Source of the DNA: DATEUP01 sp041485285 | Lineage (GTDB): Archaea > Thermoplasmatota > DTKX01 > DATEUP01 | Length of the DNA stretch: 64,000 nucleotides | Direction: 5' to 3' | NCBI GenBank assembly: GCA_041485285.1 | Contig: JBGPJF010000003.1 | Coordinates: forward strand, 35,880 to 99,879 | Notes under the pieces: generated by a model | Told to the model about the DNA's origin: nothing | Databases searched by the model: none | What the model saw: the letters and a program-made list of their open reading frames with translations, nothing else | Shown here: in pieces, positions 57,356 through 64,000 of the stretch | Position numbering within the stretch: position 1 is the first letter of the stretch | How the letters are laid out: each line of letters begins with the position of its first letter | Program-made: the position numbers and the translations under genes

Positions 57356-57364
57356 CATTAAATA
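57356..57364 (+). promoter_or_regulatory. TATA-like promoter for the HTH regulator
   Basis: CATTAAATA lies about 47 bases before the ATG at 57407, with an AGGGGTGA ribosome-binding-like motif just before the start. Confidence 0.55.
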
Positions 57365-57406
57365 CGCTCCGACCTGTGAAAGGAGATTGAAGAGGGGTGA
57401 AAAATC

Positions 57407-58015
57407 ATGACGAGTGAGGTAGGTGCGATGGCGTTTGCCAGCGTCGACGACCGCGACCGCGCGGTGCTCCAGGCCTTTGCCGGGGACGCCACGGCCACGC
57501 TCGCCTTCCAGGGCATCCGGCGTTCCTTGAACCTCCACCCCGAGAAGCTTTCGCGTGCGCTGCGCCGCCTTGCAGAGGCCGGCGTGCTCGAGCACACGAA
57601 GGACGGCTACCGCCTCACGGAGGCAGGAGTGCGCGCGGTCCCCGCGCCCTCCATGCCCCGGTCGGAGCGCCTCGCAGTGCTCGACACGATGATCCCCGCG
57701 ACGGTTTCCCCGCACGCGGTCGTCGAACAGCTGAAGCTCAAGTGGTTCGCCAACCTGCGGTGGGTCGGGTTTACCGAGCACGAGGGCGTCGTTGCCCTGC
57801 GGTGGGTCACCGACGACGGGCGCAAGCGCGTCACCGCGACCCTCAACTCGGGCCGGTTGCTCGTCGATGTGGAAGGGGACCTCTCGGGCGGCGTCGCCGA
57901 CGCGATTGCCGGAGCCCAAGCGATCTTCGGACACATTGCGCGCGCGGCCTCGCGTGGGCCCGCCGCCGACGAGACCCAAGGGTCCTGGGAACAGTCGAGC
58001 CCCGGCAGCACCTGA
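57407..58015 (+). CDS. Winged-helix transcriptional regulator
   Basis: A 202-residue protein with an N-terminal winged helix (about 15-80): RDRAVLQAFAGDATATLAFQ, GIRRSLNLHPEKLSRALRRL as the recognition region, and a wing ending in GYRLTEAGVRAV. The C-terminal domain (about 95-185) contains VVEQLKLKWFANLRWVGFTE and LRWVTDDGRKRVTATLNSGR, a small beta-rich part that may sense a ligand. ATG 57407 has a good ribosome-binding-like motif. The palindrome TTGGAACGTTCCAA before its promoter suggests that it controls itself. Confidence 0.75.
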   Translation: MTSEVGAMAFASVDDRDRAVLQAFAGDATATLAFQGIRRSLNLHPEKLSRALRRLAEAGVLEHTKDGYRLTEAGVRAVPAPSMPRSERLAVLDTMIPATVSPHAVVEQLKLKWFANLRWVGFTEHEGVVALRWVTDDGRKRVTATLNSGRLLVDVEGDLSGGVADAIAGAQAIFGHIARAASRGPAADETQGSWEQSSPGST

Positions 58016-58038
58016 AGGGATGCGCGCGCTAGCGCTCG

Positions 58039-59727
58039 CTACATCCCGCGGCGCCACGACTGCTCTCGCTCCGCGCGCTTGAGGTACATCTCCACCTCCG
58101 CGTCGCGCGCCGCTGCGTCCCAGTGGGCCGGGCCGGCGCAGATGCGTGCAGCCTCCGCGGCGATGGAAGCCCCCATGTCCTTCAAACGAAGGGCGACCGG
58201 CACCCGGCGCACGAGGCCGTCTTCGAGGTGCACCGCATGCTCGTGGGCAAACGCCCAGCGCAGCGACGCACGCAGGTAAGGCAGGTCGGGGTGGAGGCGC
58301 TCGCGCTGCATCGCGGGAGCGTCCTCCAGCACGTCGGCGACTTGCGACCCGTGCATCCAGTATAGCGTGTCGGCCACATCTTCATCGACCCCCCACCTGG
58401 CCGCGACGGCGGCCGCCGCGCTCGTCGGTTGCGAAGGCTCGGCCCGGCCGCCCGGCAGGGGCCGCCGGTGGGTTGCCGCGCCGCGGGCGTCGAGGCCGGC
58501 GGAGAGCAAGACTTCCGACACAATCTGATTGGCCATGCGGCGGTACGTGGTGAGCTTCCCCCCGACGACCGTGACGAAGCCGCGCGGGCCTACGAACAGA
58601 GCGTGCTCGCGCGACACGGCGCTCGGGTGCTTGCCCTCCTTGCGCATGAGGGGGCGCAGCCCCGCGTACGCCGCGGTGACGTCGTCCTTCGTGAGTTCGG
58701 CCGCGGGGAAAAAGTGGTTGACGGCCTTCAGCAAATACTCGACGTCGCCCGGCTCCGCGCGCACTTCCGAGGGTGACCCCGCAAAGTCGGTGTCGGTGGT
58801 GCCGATGAGCGAGAGCCGCCCCCAGGGCACCGCAAAGAATACCCGGCCGTCCTGGGGGGCGCGCAGGACGAGGGCGCGCACGTGGTTGAGGCGCGACCGC
58901 GGCATGGTGATGTGGACGCCCTTCGTGAGCCGCAGCCTCGGCTTTGCCTTGCCGTCGACCATCCGGCTCACTTCGTCCGACCACGGCCCCGTCGCATTCA
59001 CCACGCAGCGCGCGCGCACGTCGAATTCCTCCCCCGAGACGGCGTCGCGCACCGTGGCGCCCGACGCGGCGCCCGCCTTGAGGTGGATGGCCGTGACTTC
59101 GGCGTAATTCAAGGCGGCCGCCCCCATCGCCTCGGCGTCGAGGATGTTGGCTAGCGTTAGCCGCGCGTCGTCGGTGACGCAGTCGAAGAAGAGGCCGCCG
59201 CCGGCAAGCCCTTCGCGCTCGAGCCCGGGCTCCATGGCCTGCAGGCGGCGCGCGGAGAGCCGCTTGTGAAGGCGCGTGTTGCGGAACACGGCCATCGCGT
59301 CGTAGAGCCAAAGCCCAAGTTCCACCTCGAACCGCGAGGGGTAGACGCCGCGGTAGGCCGGGATCACGAACGAGCGCGGCCGCACGAGGTGCGGCGCGAT
59401 CCGCTGAAGGATGCGCCGCTCGGCGCAGGCCTCGAACACGAGAGCGAAGTCCCGCTGCTCGAGGTAGCGCAGGCCCCCGTGCACCATCTTCGAGGAACGC
59501 GAGGACGTCCCTTGCGCGTAGTCGCCGCGCTCAACGAGGCTGACCTTCAGCCCCCGCATGGCCGCATCGCGCGCGACCCCGGCGCCCACGATCCCGCCGC
59601 CGATGACGAGGACGTCGTGGCGGCGCTCGCTTAGGCGCTCCAGGGCAAAGGCGCGCGCGTCGCCCGTCAGGCTCCCACCGTCAGTCGTACTGGGGGACGT
59701 TCGCGTCGACGCTCTGCGACCAGCCAT
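58039..59727 (-). CDS. glpD: Glycerol-3-phosphate dehydrogenase, FAD-dependent
   Basis: About 562 residues, oxidising sn-glycerol-3-phosphate to dihydroxyacetone phosphate at the membrane. The FAD site is DVLVIGGGIVGAGVARDAAM, with LVERGDYAQGTSSRSSKMVH and GGLRYLEQRDF, hallmarks of GlpA/GlpD. Later segments are VVNATGPWSDEVSRM, LSLIGTTDTDFAG, AGLRPLM, and VTVVGGKLTTYRRMANQ, followed by a C-terminal helical domain. The start is unusual: the only ATG near is 59727, within the rhodanese gene, giving a 40-residue leader rich in Ser/Thr/Arg; a CTG at 59672 is the only other candidate. Confidence 0.9.
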   Translation of the reverse strand: MAGRRASTRTSPSTTDGGSLTGDARAFALERLSERRHDVLVIGGGIVGAGVARDAAMRGLKVSLVERGDYAQGTSSRSSKMVHGGLRYLEQRDFALVFEACAERRILQRIAPHLVRPRSFVIPAYRGVYPSRFEVELGLWLYDAMAVFRNTRLHKRLSARRLQAMEPGLEREGLAGGGLFFDCVTDDARLTLANILDAEAMGAAALNYAEVTAIHLKAGAASGATVRDAVSGEEFDVRARCVVNATGPWSDEVSRMVDGKAKPRLRLTKGVHITMPRSRLNHVRALVLRAPQDGRVFFAVPWGRLSLIGTTDTDFAGSPSEVRAEPGDVEYLLKAVNHFFPAAELTKDDVTAAYAGLRPLMRKEGKHPSAVSREHALFVGPRGFVTVVGGKLTTYRRMANQIVSEVLLSAGLDARGAATHRRPLPGGRAEPSQPTSAAAAVAARWGVDEDVADTLYWMHGSQVADVLEDAPAMQRERLHPDLPYLRASLRWAFAHEHAVHLEDGLVRRVPVALRLKDMGASIAAEAARICAGPAHWDAAARDAEVEMYLKRAEREQSWRRGM

Positions 59728-60016
59728 CGATGCCGCCGGCCATGTTGAAGACGCGGGCAAACCCGCGCCGCTTCATCTGGACCGCGACCATGAGCGAGCG
59801 CCCTCCGCCGTGGCAGAAGACGACGATGTCCTTGTCCTTGGGCAGTTCCCCCAGGCGCGGCCCGACTTCGTTCATCGGGATGTGGACCGCGCCGTCGATG
59901 GACGCCACTGCGACCTCATCGTGCTCGCGGACGTCCAGGAGCACGGTGCCGTCCTTGCGGTCGACCATCGCCTTCGCTGCGGTGGGCAGGATCTCTTCGA
60001 CGCCGAACCGGTTCAT
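59681..60016 (-). CDS. Rhodanese-like sulfurtransferase
   Basis: A 111-residue single rhodanese domain. DGTVLLDVREHDEVAVASID, GAVHIPMNEVGPRLGELPKD, then the active loop VVFCHGGGRSLMVAVQMKRR (C68 as catalytic cysteine) and VFNMAGGIDGWSQSVD are all in family order. It would carry sulfane sulfur as a persulfide; acceptor unknown. ATG 60016 lies 33 bases after the stop of the BtuD-type gene. The glpD frame begins within its 3' end. Confidence 0.9.
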   Translation of the reverse strand: MNRFGVEEILPTAAKAMVDRKDGTVLLDVREHDEVAVASIDGAVHIPMNEVGPRLGELPKDKDIVVFCHGGGRSLMVAVQMKRRGFARVFNMAGGIDGWSQSVDANVPQYD

Positions 60017-60049
60017 CGCCCCCGCGATTTGGGGGGGACGGGTTAAAGG

Positions 60050-61330
60050 CTACGCTGGTGGGCGGGGGGCGAGCGACCGCAGGAGCAGTTCGGCGGAGTC
60101 GAAGGCCTGCACGTTGGACCCCGACGCGCGCAGGGCCGCAAGCCGCCGGGGGGCTTCCCCGCCGGTGAAGTCTCGGGCCGCTGCGCCCTCGGCGTCGACC
60201 AGGTAAACAGGCTTGCCGGCGGCGGCCGCGGCCTCCACGACGGCCAGGTTCGCGAGGTTCGCCAGGCCAAACGGCACAGCCGCAAGGACGACGGCGTCGG
60301 CGGCAAGCGCAAGCCGGCGGGAGTCCTCGGCCGCCGCTTGAGTCACCGCAGAGAAGGGCGCCTCGGCCACGACCCGCAGGCCAAGCGCCTGGGCGACCTC
60401 GAAGTCGCTGTCGATGACGTTCAGCACGCCGGTGGAAAGCTTCGCACCCGCCCGCGAGAGGGCGGTCATGAGCGGCGCCCCCGTGCCCCCGCCGCACACG
60501 AGGTGGATGCGAGCGTGGCGCGGCGCGGAAGCGGGCGGCGCGTCGGGGTCCAAGGACACGGCCACCGGCACCACGAAGAGCGCGCCCGACACGGGGTGGC
60601 GCCGGACCAGCACATCGAGGCCGAAGGTCGCGGCGATGTTAGCGCGCGTGAGGACTTCCGCGGGGGGGCCACACGCCCGCACGCGCCCCTTCGAAAGGAG
60701 GAGGATGCGGTCGGCAAAGGCGGCAGCGAGGTTCAGGTCGTGGAGGACGGCCGCACAGGCCATCTGGCCTTCATGGGCAAGGCGCCGCACGGTGTCCATC
60801 ACCTCGATCTGGTGGGTGACGTCCAAGTGGGCGGTGGGCTCGTCGAGCAGCAGCGCGGTGGACTCCTGCGCAAGCGCCCGTGCAATCGATACGAGCTGCG
60901 CTTGCCCCGCCGAAAGCTCCGTCGCGATTTGGTCGGCAAGCGAGGCCACGCCCGCGCGCTCCAGCGCTTTGTCGACGGCAACCCGGTCGGCCTTCGACAG
61001 CGTCCCGAGGCCCGTGAGGTACGGGGTGCGCCCCATCTCGACCACCTCGCGGACCGTGAAGGCGAACTCGACGGCGTTCGACTGGGGGACAACCGCAAGC
61101 CGGCGCGCCCGCTCGCGGGCCTTCAGGCTCGACGCCTCCGCGCCCCCGATGAGCGCGGTGCCGCCGGTGGGGCGCAGCGTCCCGGCCAGCGCGCGCAGGA
61201 GCGTCGTCTTGCCCGAGCCGTTCGGCCCCACGATCGCAAGCAATTCGCCCGGCGCGATTTCGAGGTCGATCCCCTCGAGGACGTCGCGCCCGTCGTAGCC
61301 AGCCGAGAGGCCGGCCGCCTTCACGCCCAC
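60050..61330 (-). CDS. btuD: BtuD/FecE-type ABC ATPase with C-terminal extra domain
   Basis: A 426-residue ATPase for cobalamin, haem or siderophore import. Walker A is IVGPNGSGKTTLLRALAG (about 34-51), the Q-loop region is AVVPQSNAVEFAFTVREVVE, the signature is LSAGQAQLVSIARALAQ (LSGGQ changed to LSAGQ), Walker B is ALLLDEPTAHLDV, and the H-loop is AVLHDLNLAA. Residues about 270-420 are a second Rossmann-like domain (ARIHLVCGGGTGAPLMTALS; VLNVIDSDFEVAQALGLRVV; AVPFGLANLANLAVVEAAAA), also known on haloarchaeal BtuD proteins. It overlaps the permease gene by 10 bases. Confidence 0.88.
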   Translation of the reverse strand: MGVKAAGLSAGYDGRDVLEGIDLEIAPGELLAIVGPNGSGKTTLLRALAGTLRPTGGTALIGGAEASSLKARERARRLAVVPQSNAVEFAFTVREVVEMGRTPYLTGLGTLSKADRVAVDKALERAGVASLADQIATELSAGQAQLVSIARALAQESTALLLDEPTAHLDVTHQIEVMDTVRRLAHEGQMACAAVLHDLNLAAAFADRILLLSKGRVRACGPPAEVLTRANIAATFGLDVLVRRHPVSGALFVVPVAVSLDPDAPPASAPRHARIHLVCGGGTGAPLMTALSRAGAKLSTGVLNVIDSDFEVAQALGLRVVAEAPFSAVTQAAAEDSRRLALAADAVVLAAVPFGLANLANLAVVEAAAAAGKPVYLVDAEGAAARDFTGGEAPRRLAALRASGSNVQAFDSAELLLRSLAPRPPA

Positions 61331-62352
61331 GACTTCAACCTCCTCGACCGGCGGAGCAAGTACACGAAGAACGGCGCGCCCAGGAAAGCCGTAAGGATTC
61401 CGACCGGCACCTGCGTCGGGGGCATGACGGACCTGGCGATCAGGTCGCAGGTGACAAGGAGCGCGCCCCCGAACAGCGCCGAGGCGGGGATGAGGTATCG
61501 GTGGTCGGGCCCCACCAGCAAACGCATGGCGTGCGGCACGATTACCCCGACAAACCCGATGATGCCCGCGAAGGCGACGGCGCCGGCGGTAAGCAGGGCG
61601 ACGAGGAAGAGCACCACGACCTTCGTGCGCTCGACCTCGACCCCCATATGAGCGGCGCTCTCATCGCCAAACAGCATCGCGTTGAGGTGGCGGGACTGCC
61701 ACAGCACGGCCGCGCCGCCGGCCGCCGTGAGGACGGCCACCGCGCCAACACGGTCCCACGACGCCTGGTCAAAGCTGCCGAGCATCCAGAAGATGATGTT
61801 CACGTGGCGGCGCGCGTCCAGGAAAATGACGAACGAGGCGACCGCGGCAAGCAGCGAGCCGATGGCAAGGCCCGCAAGCAGCATGGTTTCCGCCGGCAGG
61901 CGCCCGCCCGATCGCGCCACCTCGTACACCAAGAACGTCGCAAGGAGCGCGCCCACGAAGGCGGCGGCCGGGTAGCTCATGGCGCCCAAAAGCACGAACC
62001 CGCCGGAGATCGCCAGCGCCGACCCGACGGCAGCGCCCGACGAGACCCCGAAGATGTACGGGTCGGCAAGCGGGTTGCGCAGCAGCGCCTGCATGGCCGC
62101 CCCCCCGACGCCGAGGGCGGCGCCGACGAGCATGGCAAGGACGACGCGGGGCATGCGCAGCTCGACGATGATGAGCCGGACTTGCGGGTCGACGGGGCCG
62201 CCGACCCCGCTAAGGCCGGGCAGCGTCTGGACGACGGCGAGGAGGGCCTGGCCCCAGTCGACGGGCACGGTGCCGATGAGGACGCCCAAGAGCGTGGCGA
62301 CGACGAGCGCGGCGCCAAGCAGGAGGAGGACCCACCGCCTGGTACGATGCAC
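61321..62352 (-). CDS. btuC: FecCD/BtuC-type ABC permease
   Basis: A 343-residue membrane protein with about ten helices and the family pattern: RMPRVVLAMLVGAALGVGGA, MQALLRNPLADPYIFGVSSG, AAVGSALAISGGFVLLGA, LLAGLAIGSLLAAVASFVIF, HLNAMLFGDESAAHMGVEVE, and the coupling-helix region FAGIIGFVGVIVPHAMRLLV with DLIARSVMPPTQVPVGILTA. GTG 62352 follows a GGGAGG motif and the stop of the binding-protein gene by 11 bases. It pairs with the ATPase downstream. Confidence 0.92.
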   Translation of the reverse strand: MHRTRRWVLLLLGAALVVATLLGVLIGTVPVDWGQALLAVVQTLPGLSGVGGPVDPQVRLIIVELRMPRVVLAMLVGAALGVGGAAMQALLRNPLADPYIFGVSSGAAVGSALAISGGFVLLGAMSYPAAAFVGALLATFLVYEVARSGGRLPAETMLLAGLAIGSLLAAVASFVIFLDARRHVNIIFWMLGSFDQASWDRVGAVAVLTAAGGAAVLWQSRHLNAMLFGDESAAHMGVEVERTKVVVLFLVALLTAGAVAFAGIIGFVGVIVPHAMRLLVGPDHRYLIPASALFGGALLVTCDLIARSVMPPTQVPVGILTAFLGAPFFVYLLRRSRRLKSWA

Positions 62353-62363
62353 GCGCCTCCCGC

Positions 62364-63269
62364 CTACAGCTCGGGGTGGATGGCTTTGAGCATCCACTCG
62401 AGCCCGAGCGCAAGCCGCGGGCCCGGCCGGTCGACGATGTCGGCGTCGGGGACGCGGTAGACCCGCCCGTGTTGGACGGCCGAGATCGACGACCACGGCG
62501 CGGTGGTGTTCATCGCCGCCCGGTCCAGGGTCACGTAAAGGCCCACGATGATTACTTCGGGGTTGGAGGCCGCGATCGCCTCGATCGAGACCGACGACCA
62601 CCCGGTCATGTTGCTGAAGACGTTGGTGCCCCCCGATACCGTGATGAGGTCGTCGCCGCGCGTCCCGTTGCCGGCGGTCCACCAGCCTTGGAAGTCATCG
62701 AGCAGGTAGAACGTCTTGGGCCGGGTCGCGGCCGTCGCCGCCTTGGCCGCCGTTGCGTTGATCGCCGCCTGCAGGTCGCCTGCAACCTTGGTCGCGTTGT
62801 TCGGCTCGCCGATCGCCTTGCCAAGGAGCCGAATCATCGGGGGGACGTCCCGGACGGCCAGGGAATCGGCGTAGAACACGGCGTAGTGGAGGCTGCGCAG
62901 GCGCTCGATGTCCGCGCGGTTGTTGATGCTTGACACGAGGATGATGTCGGGCTTGGCTTGGGCCACGAGCTCGAGGTTGACGGTGAGGTTCACGAGGACG
63001 TGGGCGATCGATGCAGCCTCCGGCGGGTACGTGTCGAAGTCCGTAACCCCGACGACCTTGCCGCCAGCGCCCAGGGCGAACACGACCTCCGTGTGGCTAG
63101 GTGTGAGCGAAATGATCCGGGCCACCTGAAGGGGGATGGTGACGTTGGTGCCTTCGCCGTCTTCAAGGACGAAGGTGGTCGCGGCGGGGGGCGGCGAAGC
63201 GAAGCACCCGGCAAGGGGCAGGGCGATCAGGATCACGAATGCCAGGGCTACGGGCGGCTTGCGTCCCAT
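62364..63269 (-). CDS. btuF: Cobalamin/siderophore substrate-binding lipoprotein (BtuF-like)
   Basis: A 301-residue lipoprotein. The signal peptide ends in lipobox LAGC (about residue 22). The binding fold has RIISLTPSHTEVVFALGAGG, KVVGVTDFDTYPPEAASIAH, AQAKPDIILVSSINNRADIE, and the second lobe with FYLLDDFQGWWTAGNGTRGD, LITVSGGTNVFSNMTGWSSV, and NPEVIIVGLYV. This is the BtuF/FepB class III binding protein. ATG 63269 follows a TATA box at 63299-63307. It is the first gene of an operon with the permease and ATPase. The ligand (B12 or a metal chelate) cannot be decided; a B12-dependent radical SAM enzyme is in the window. Confidence 0.9.
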   Translation of the reverse strand: MGRKPPVALAFVILIALPLAGCFASPPPAATTFVLEDGEGTNVTIPLQVARIISLTPSHTEVVFALGAGGKVVGVTDFDTYPPEAASIAHVLVNLTVNLELVAQAKPDIILVSSINNRADIERLRSLHYAVFYADSLAVRDVPPMIRLLGKAIGEPNNATKVAGDLQAAINATAAKAATAATRPKTFYLLDDFQGWWTAGNGTRGDDLITVSGGTNVFSNMTGWSSVSIEAIAASNPEVIIVGLYVTLDRAAMNTTAPWSSISAVQHGRVYRVPDADIVDRPGPRLALGLEWMLKAIHPEL

Positions 63270-63284
63270 GGGAACCTTGGAATC

Positions 63285-63294
63285 AAATGCATTT
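63285..63294. promoter_or_regulatory. 10-bp palindrome at the importer promoter
   Basis: AAATGCATTT is self-complementary and sits between the TATA box (63299-63307) and the btuF start, overlapping the expected transcription start. This is the place for a repressor that blocks initiation, for example in response to the imported ligand. Confidence 0.45.
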
Positions 63295-63298
63295 TCAT

Positions 63299-63307
63299 GA
63301 TATAAAG
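63299..63307 (-). promoter_or_regulatory. TATA-like promoter for the btuFCD-type operon
   Basis: The minus strand reads CTTTATATC, centred about 34 bases before the ATG at 63269; it is a strong archaeal TATA match. Confidence 0.6.
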
Positions 63308-63349
63308 TCCATTTGCAAAGCCCCCCCGGGGCCGGCCTGGCGGCCCCCC

Positions 63350-64000
63350 TCAAGCAGCGGTGCGGGGGCGCCTTGCCACGGCAAACACGAGGGTGGCCGG
63401 CGCGATGAACTCCTCGAGGTCCATGTGCTTCTTCAGTTCGGCCTGGCAGTTGGCGTGGAACGCGGAGCGCGCGTCTTGGCCCATCTCTTGGTGCTCCAAG
63501 AAGTTGAGGGGGAACGAGAGGGCGAAGTCCACGAAGTTGGTGACGCCCCACATGCGCTGGCGCACGGGGAGCGGGTGGATATCGACGACCTCAAAGCCGG
63601 TTTCCTCGAGGAGCGCGCCGAGCGCCGCGGGGGCGCGCCGCGCGTGGAAATCCTTCTCGACCCGGTACGAGAGGTCCCGGTACATGGCAAGGAACTGGCT
63701 CGGCTCCGAAGTCCGGTGGCGGCGCAGGATCCGCGACACCTCGAACAGCGGCTCGATGAACTCGGGGCCGAAGTGGACGAACGAGAGGAGCCCGCCGGGT
63801 TTGAGGACGCGCGCGCACTCCTCGAGCTCGGCGCGCTCTCCCGACAGGGGGAGGCCGAACGACGAGATCACGGCGTCGAAGGCGCGATCACGGAACGGCA
63901 ACGCGCGGGCGCTGCCGGCTGCAAAATGGGGTCCCGCGCCCTGGCCGGCGCGCGCGACGGCGGCCGCGGCGGTGCGCAGCATGGTTGGCGAAGTGTCGAG
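63350..64000 (-). CDS. SAM-dependent methyltransferase, partial (N-terminus missing)
   Basis: At least 216 residues, running off the right edge. The visible part begins LDTSPTMLRTAAAAVARAG, just after where motif I would be, then FAAGSARALPFRDRAFDAVI, ARVLKPGGLLSFVHFGPEFI, and a C-terminal part with FEVVDIHPLPVRQRMWGVTN and FVDFALSFPLNFLEHQEMGQ. The internal ATG at 63982 is not the real start, because the motif upstream of it (LDTSP) is conserved in the family. The acceptor is unknown. Confidence 0.8.
   Translation of the reverse strand, partial: LDTSPTMLRTAAAAVARAGQGAGPHFAAGSARALPFRDRAFDAVISSFGLPLSGERAELEECARVLKPGGLLSFVHFGPEFIEPLFEVSRILRRHRTSEPSQFLAMYRDLSYRVEKDFHARRAPAALGALLEETGFEVVDIHPLPVRQRMWGVTNFVDFALSFPLNFLEHQEMGQDARSAFHANCQAELKKHMDLEEFIAPATLVFAVARRPRTAA

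Overview
The window is GC-rich and reads as archaeal chromosome. Many genes have a TATA-like box about 25-30 bases before the start codon, with little or no 5' leader. The gene content agrees: archaeal primase small subunit (PriS), type II glyceraldehyde-3-phosphate dehydrogenase, two-subunit class I fumarase, ThyX, a DPM1/GtrA glycosyltransferase and an archaeal SelD-related protein. A Thermoplasmatota-like euryarchaeote fits best, but that placement is an inference without a tree. I saw no rRNA, tRNA, CRISPR array, insertion sequence or prophage. Long opposite-strand ORFs are abundant because of base composition and were rejected.

Layout. 1-1400: a DUF5678 protein overlapping a retropepsin-like aspartic protease that runs off the left edge, a second DUF5678 gene, and a small membrane-anchored ORF. 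1776-7265: an FKBP lipoprotein, GAPDH, a GNAT protein with an M55 peptidase, and a radical-SAM-like protein without the N-terminal cluster cysteines. 7580-15943: a HTH-NTPase-TPR regulator, fumarase with a GlcD-like oxidase upstream, a membrane protein, a HTH regulator and a DEDDy exonuclease. 16055-22715: an ABC-2 exporter, an overlapping metallopeptidase / winged-helix / peroxiredoxin block, a His-rich unknown and MoaA.

23011-28027 is a compact DNA-metabolism array: a zinc-finger TPR protein, a UvrD-like helicase fused to a Fe-S RecB nuclease, a 139-residue unknown, and priS, which starts inside the stop of the unknown. 28129-39389 holds two proline-rich membrane proteins, the SelD-related protein, a secreted PQQ-type dehydrogenase with five PKD domains, a Rdx/SelW-fold protein lacking CxxC, a nucleotidyltransferase-fold protein overlapping a B12/radical SAM enzyme, and two coupled methyltransferases.

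40074-48592 looks like a surface-glycan locus: an Egghead-like GT2, a GT-C-like membrane protein whose ectodomain is duplicated, a DUF6687 protein, a membrane protein that is itself a tandem duplication, and DPM1-GtrA. 48711-57317 is mixed housekeeping (DUF255 thioredoxin-fold protein, a methyltransferase with an apparent one-base deletion, VTT membrane protein, thioesterase, metallopeptidase-like protein, cupin, GNAT, ThyX, flavin reductase-like protein). 57407-64000 has a HTH regulator with a perfect palindrome upstream, GlpD, a rhodanese, a complete BtuF/BtuC/BtuD-type importer, and a methyltransferase cut by the right edge.
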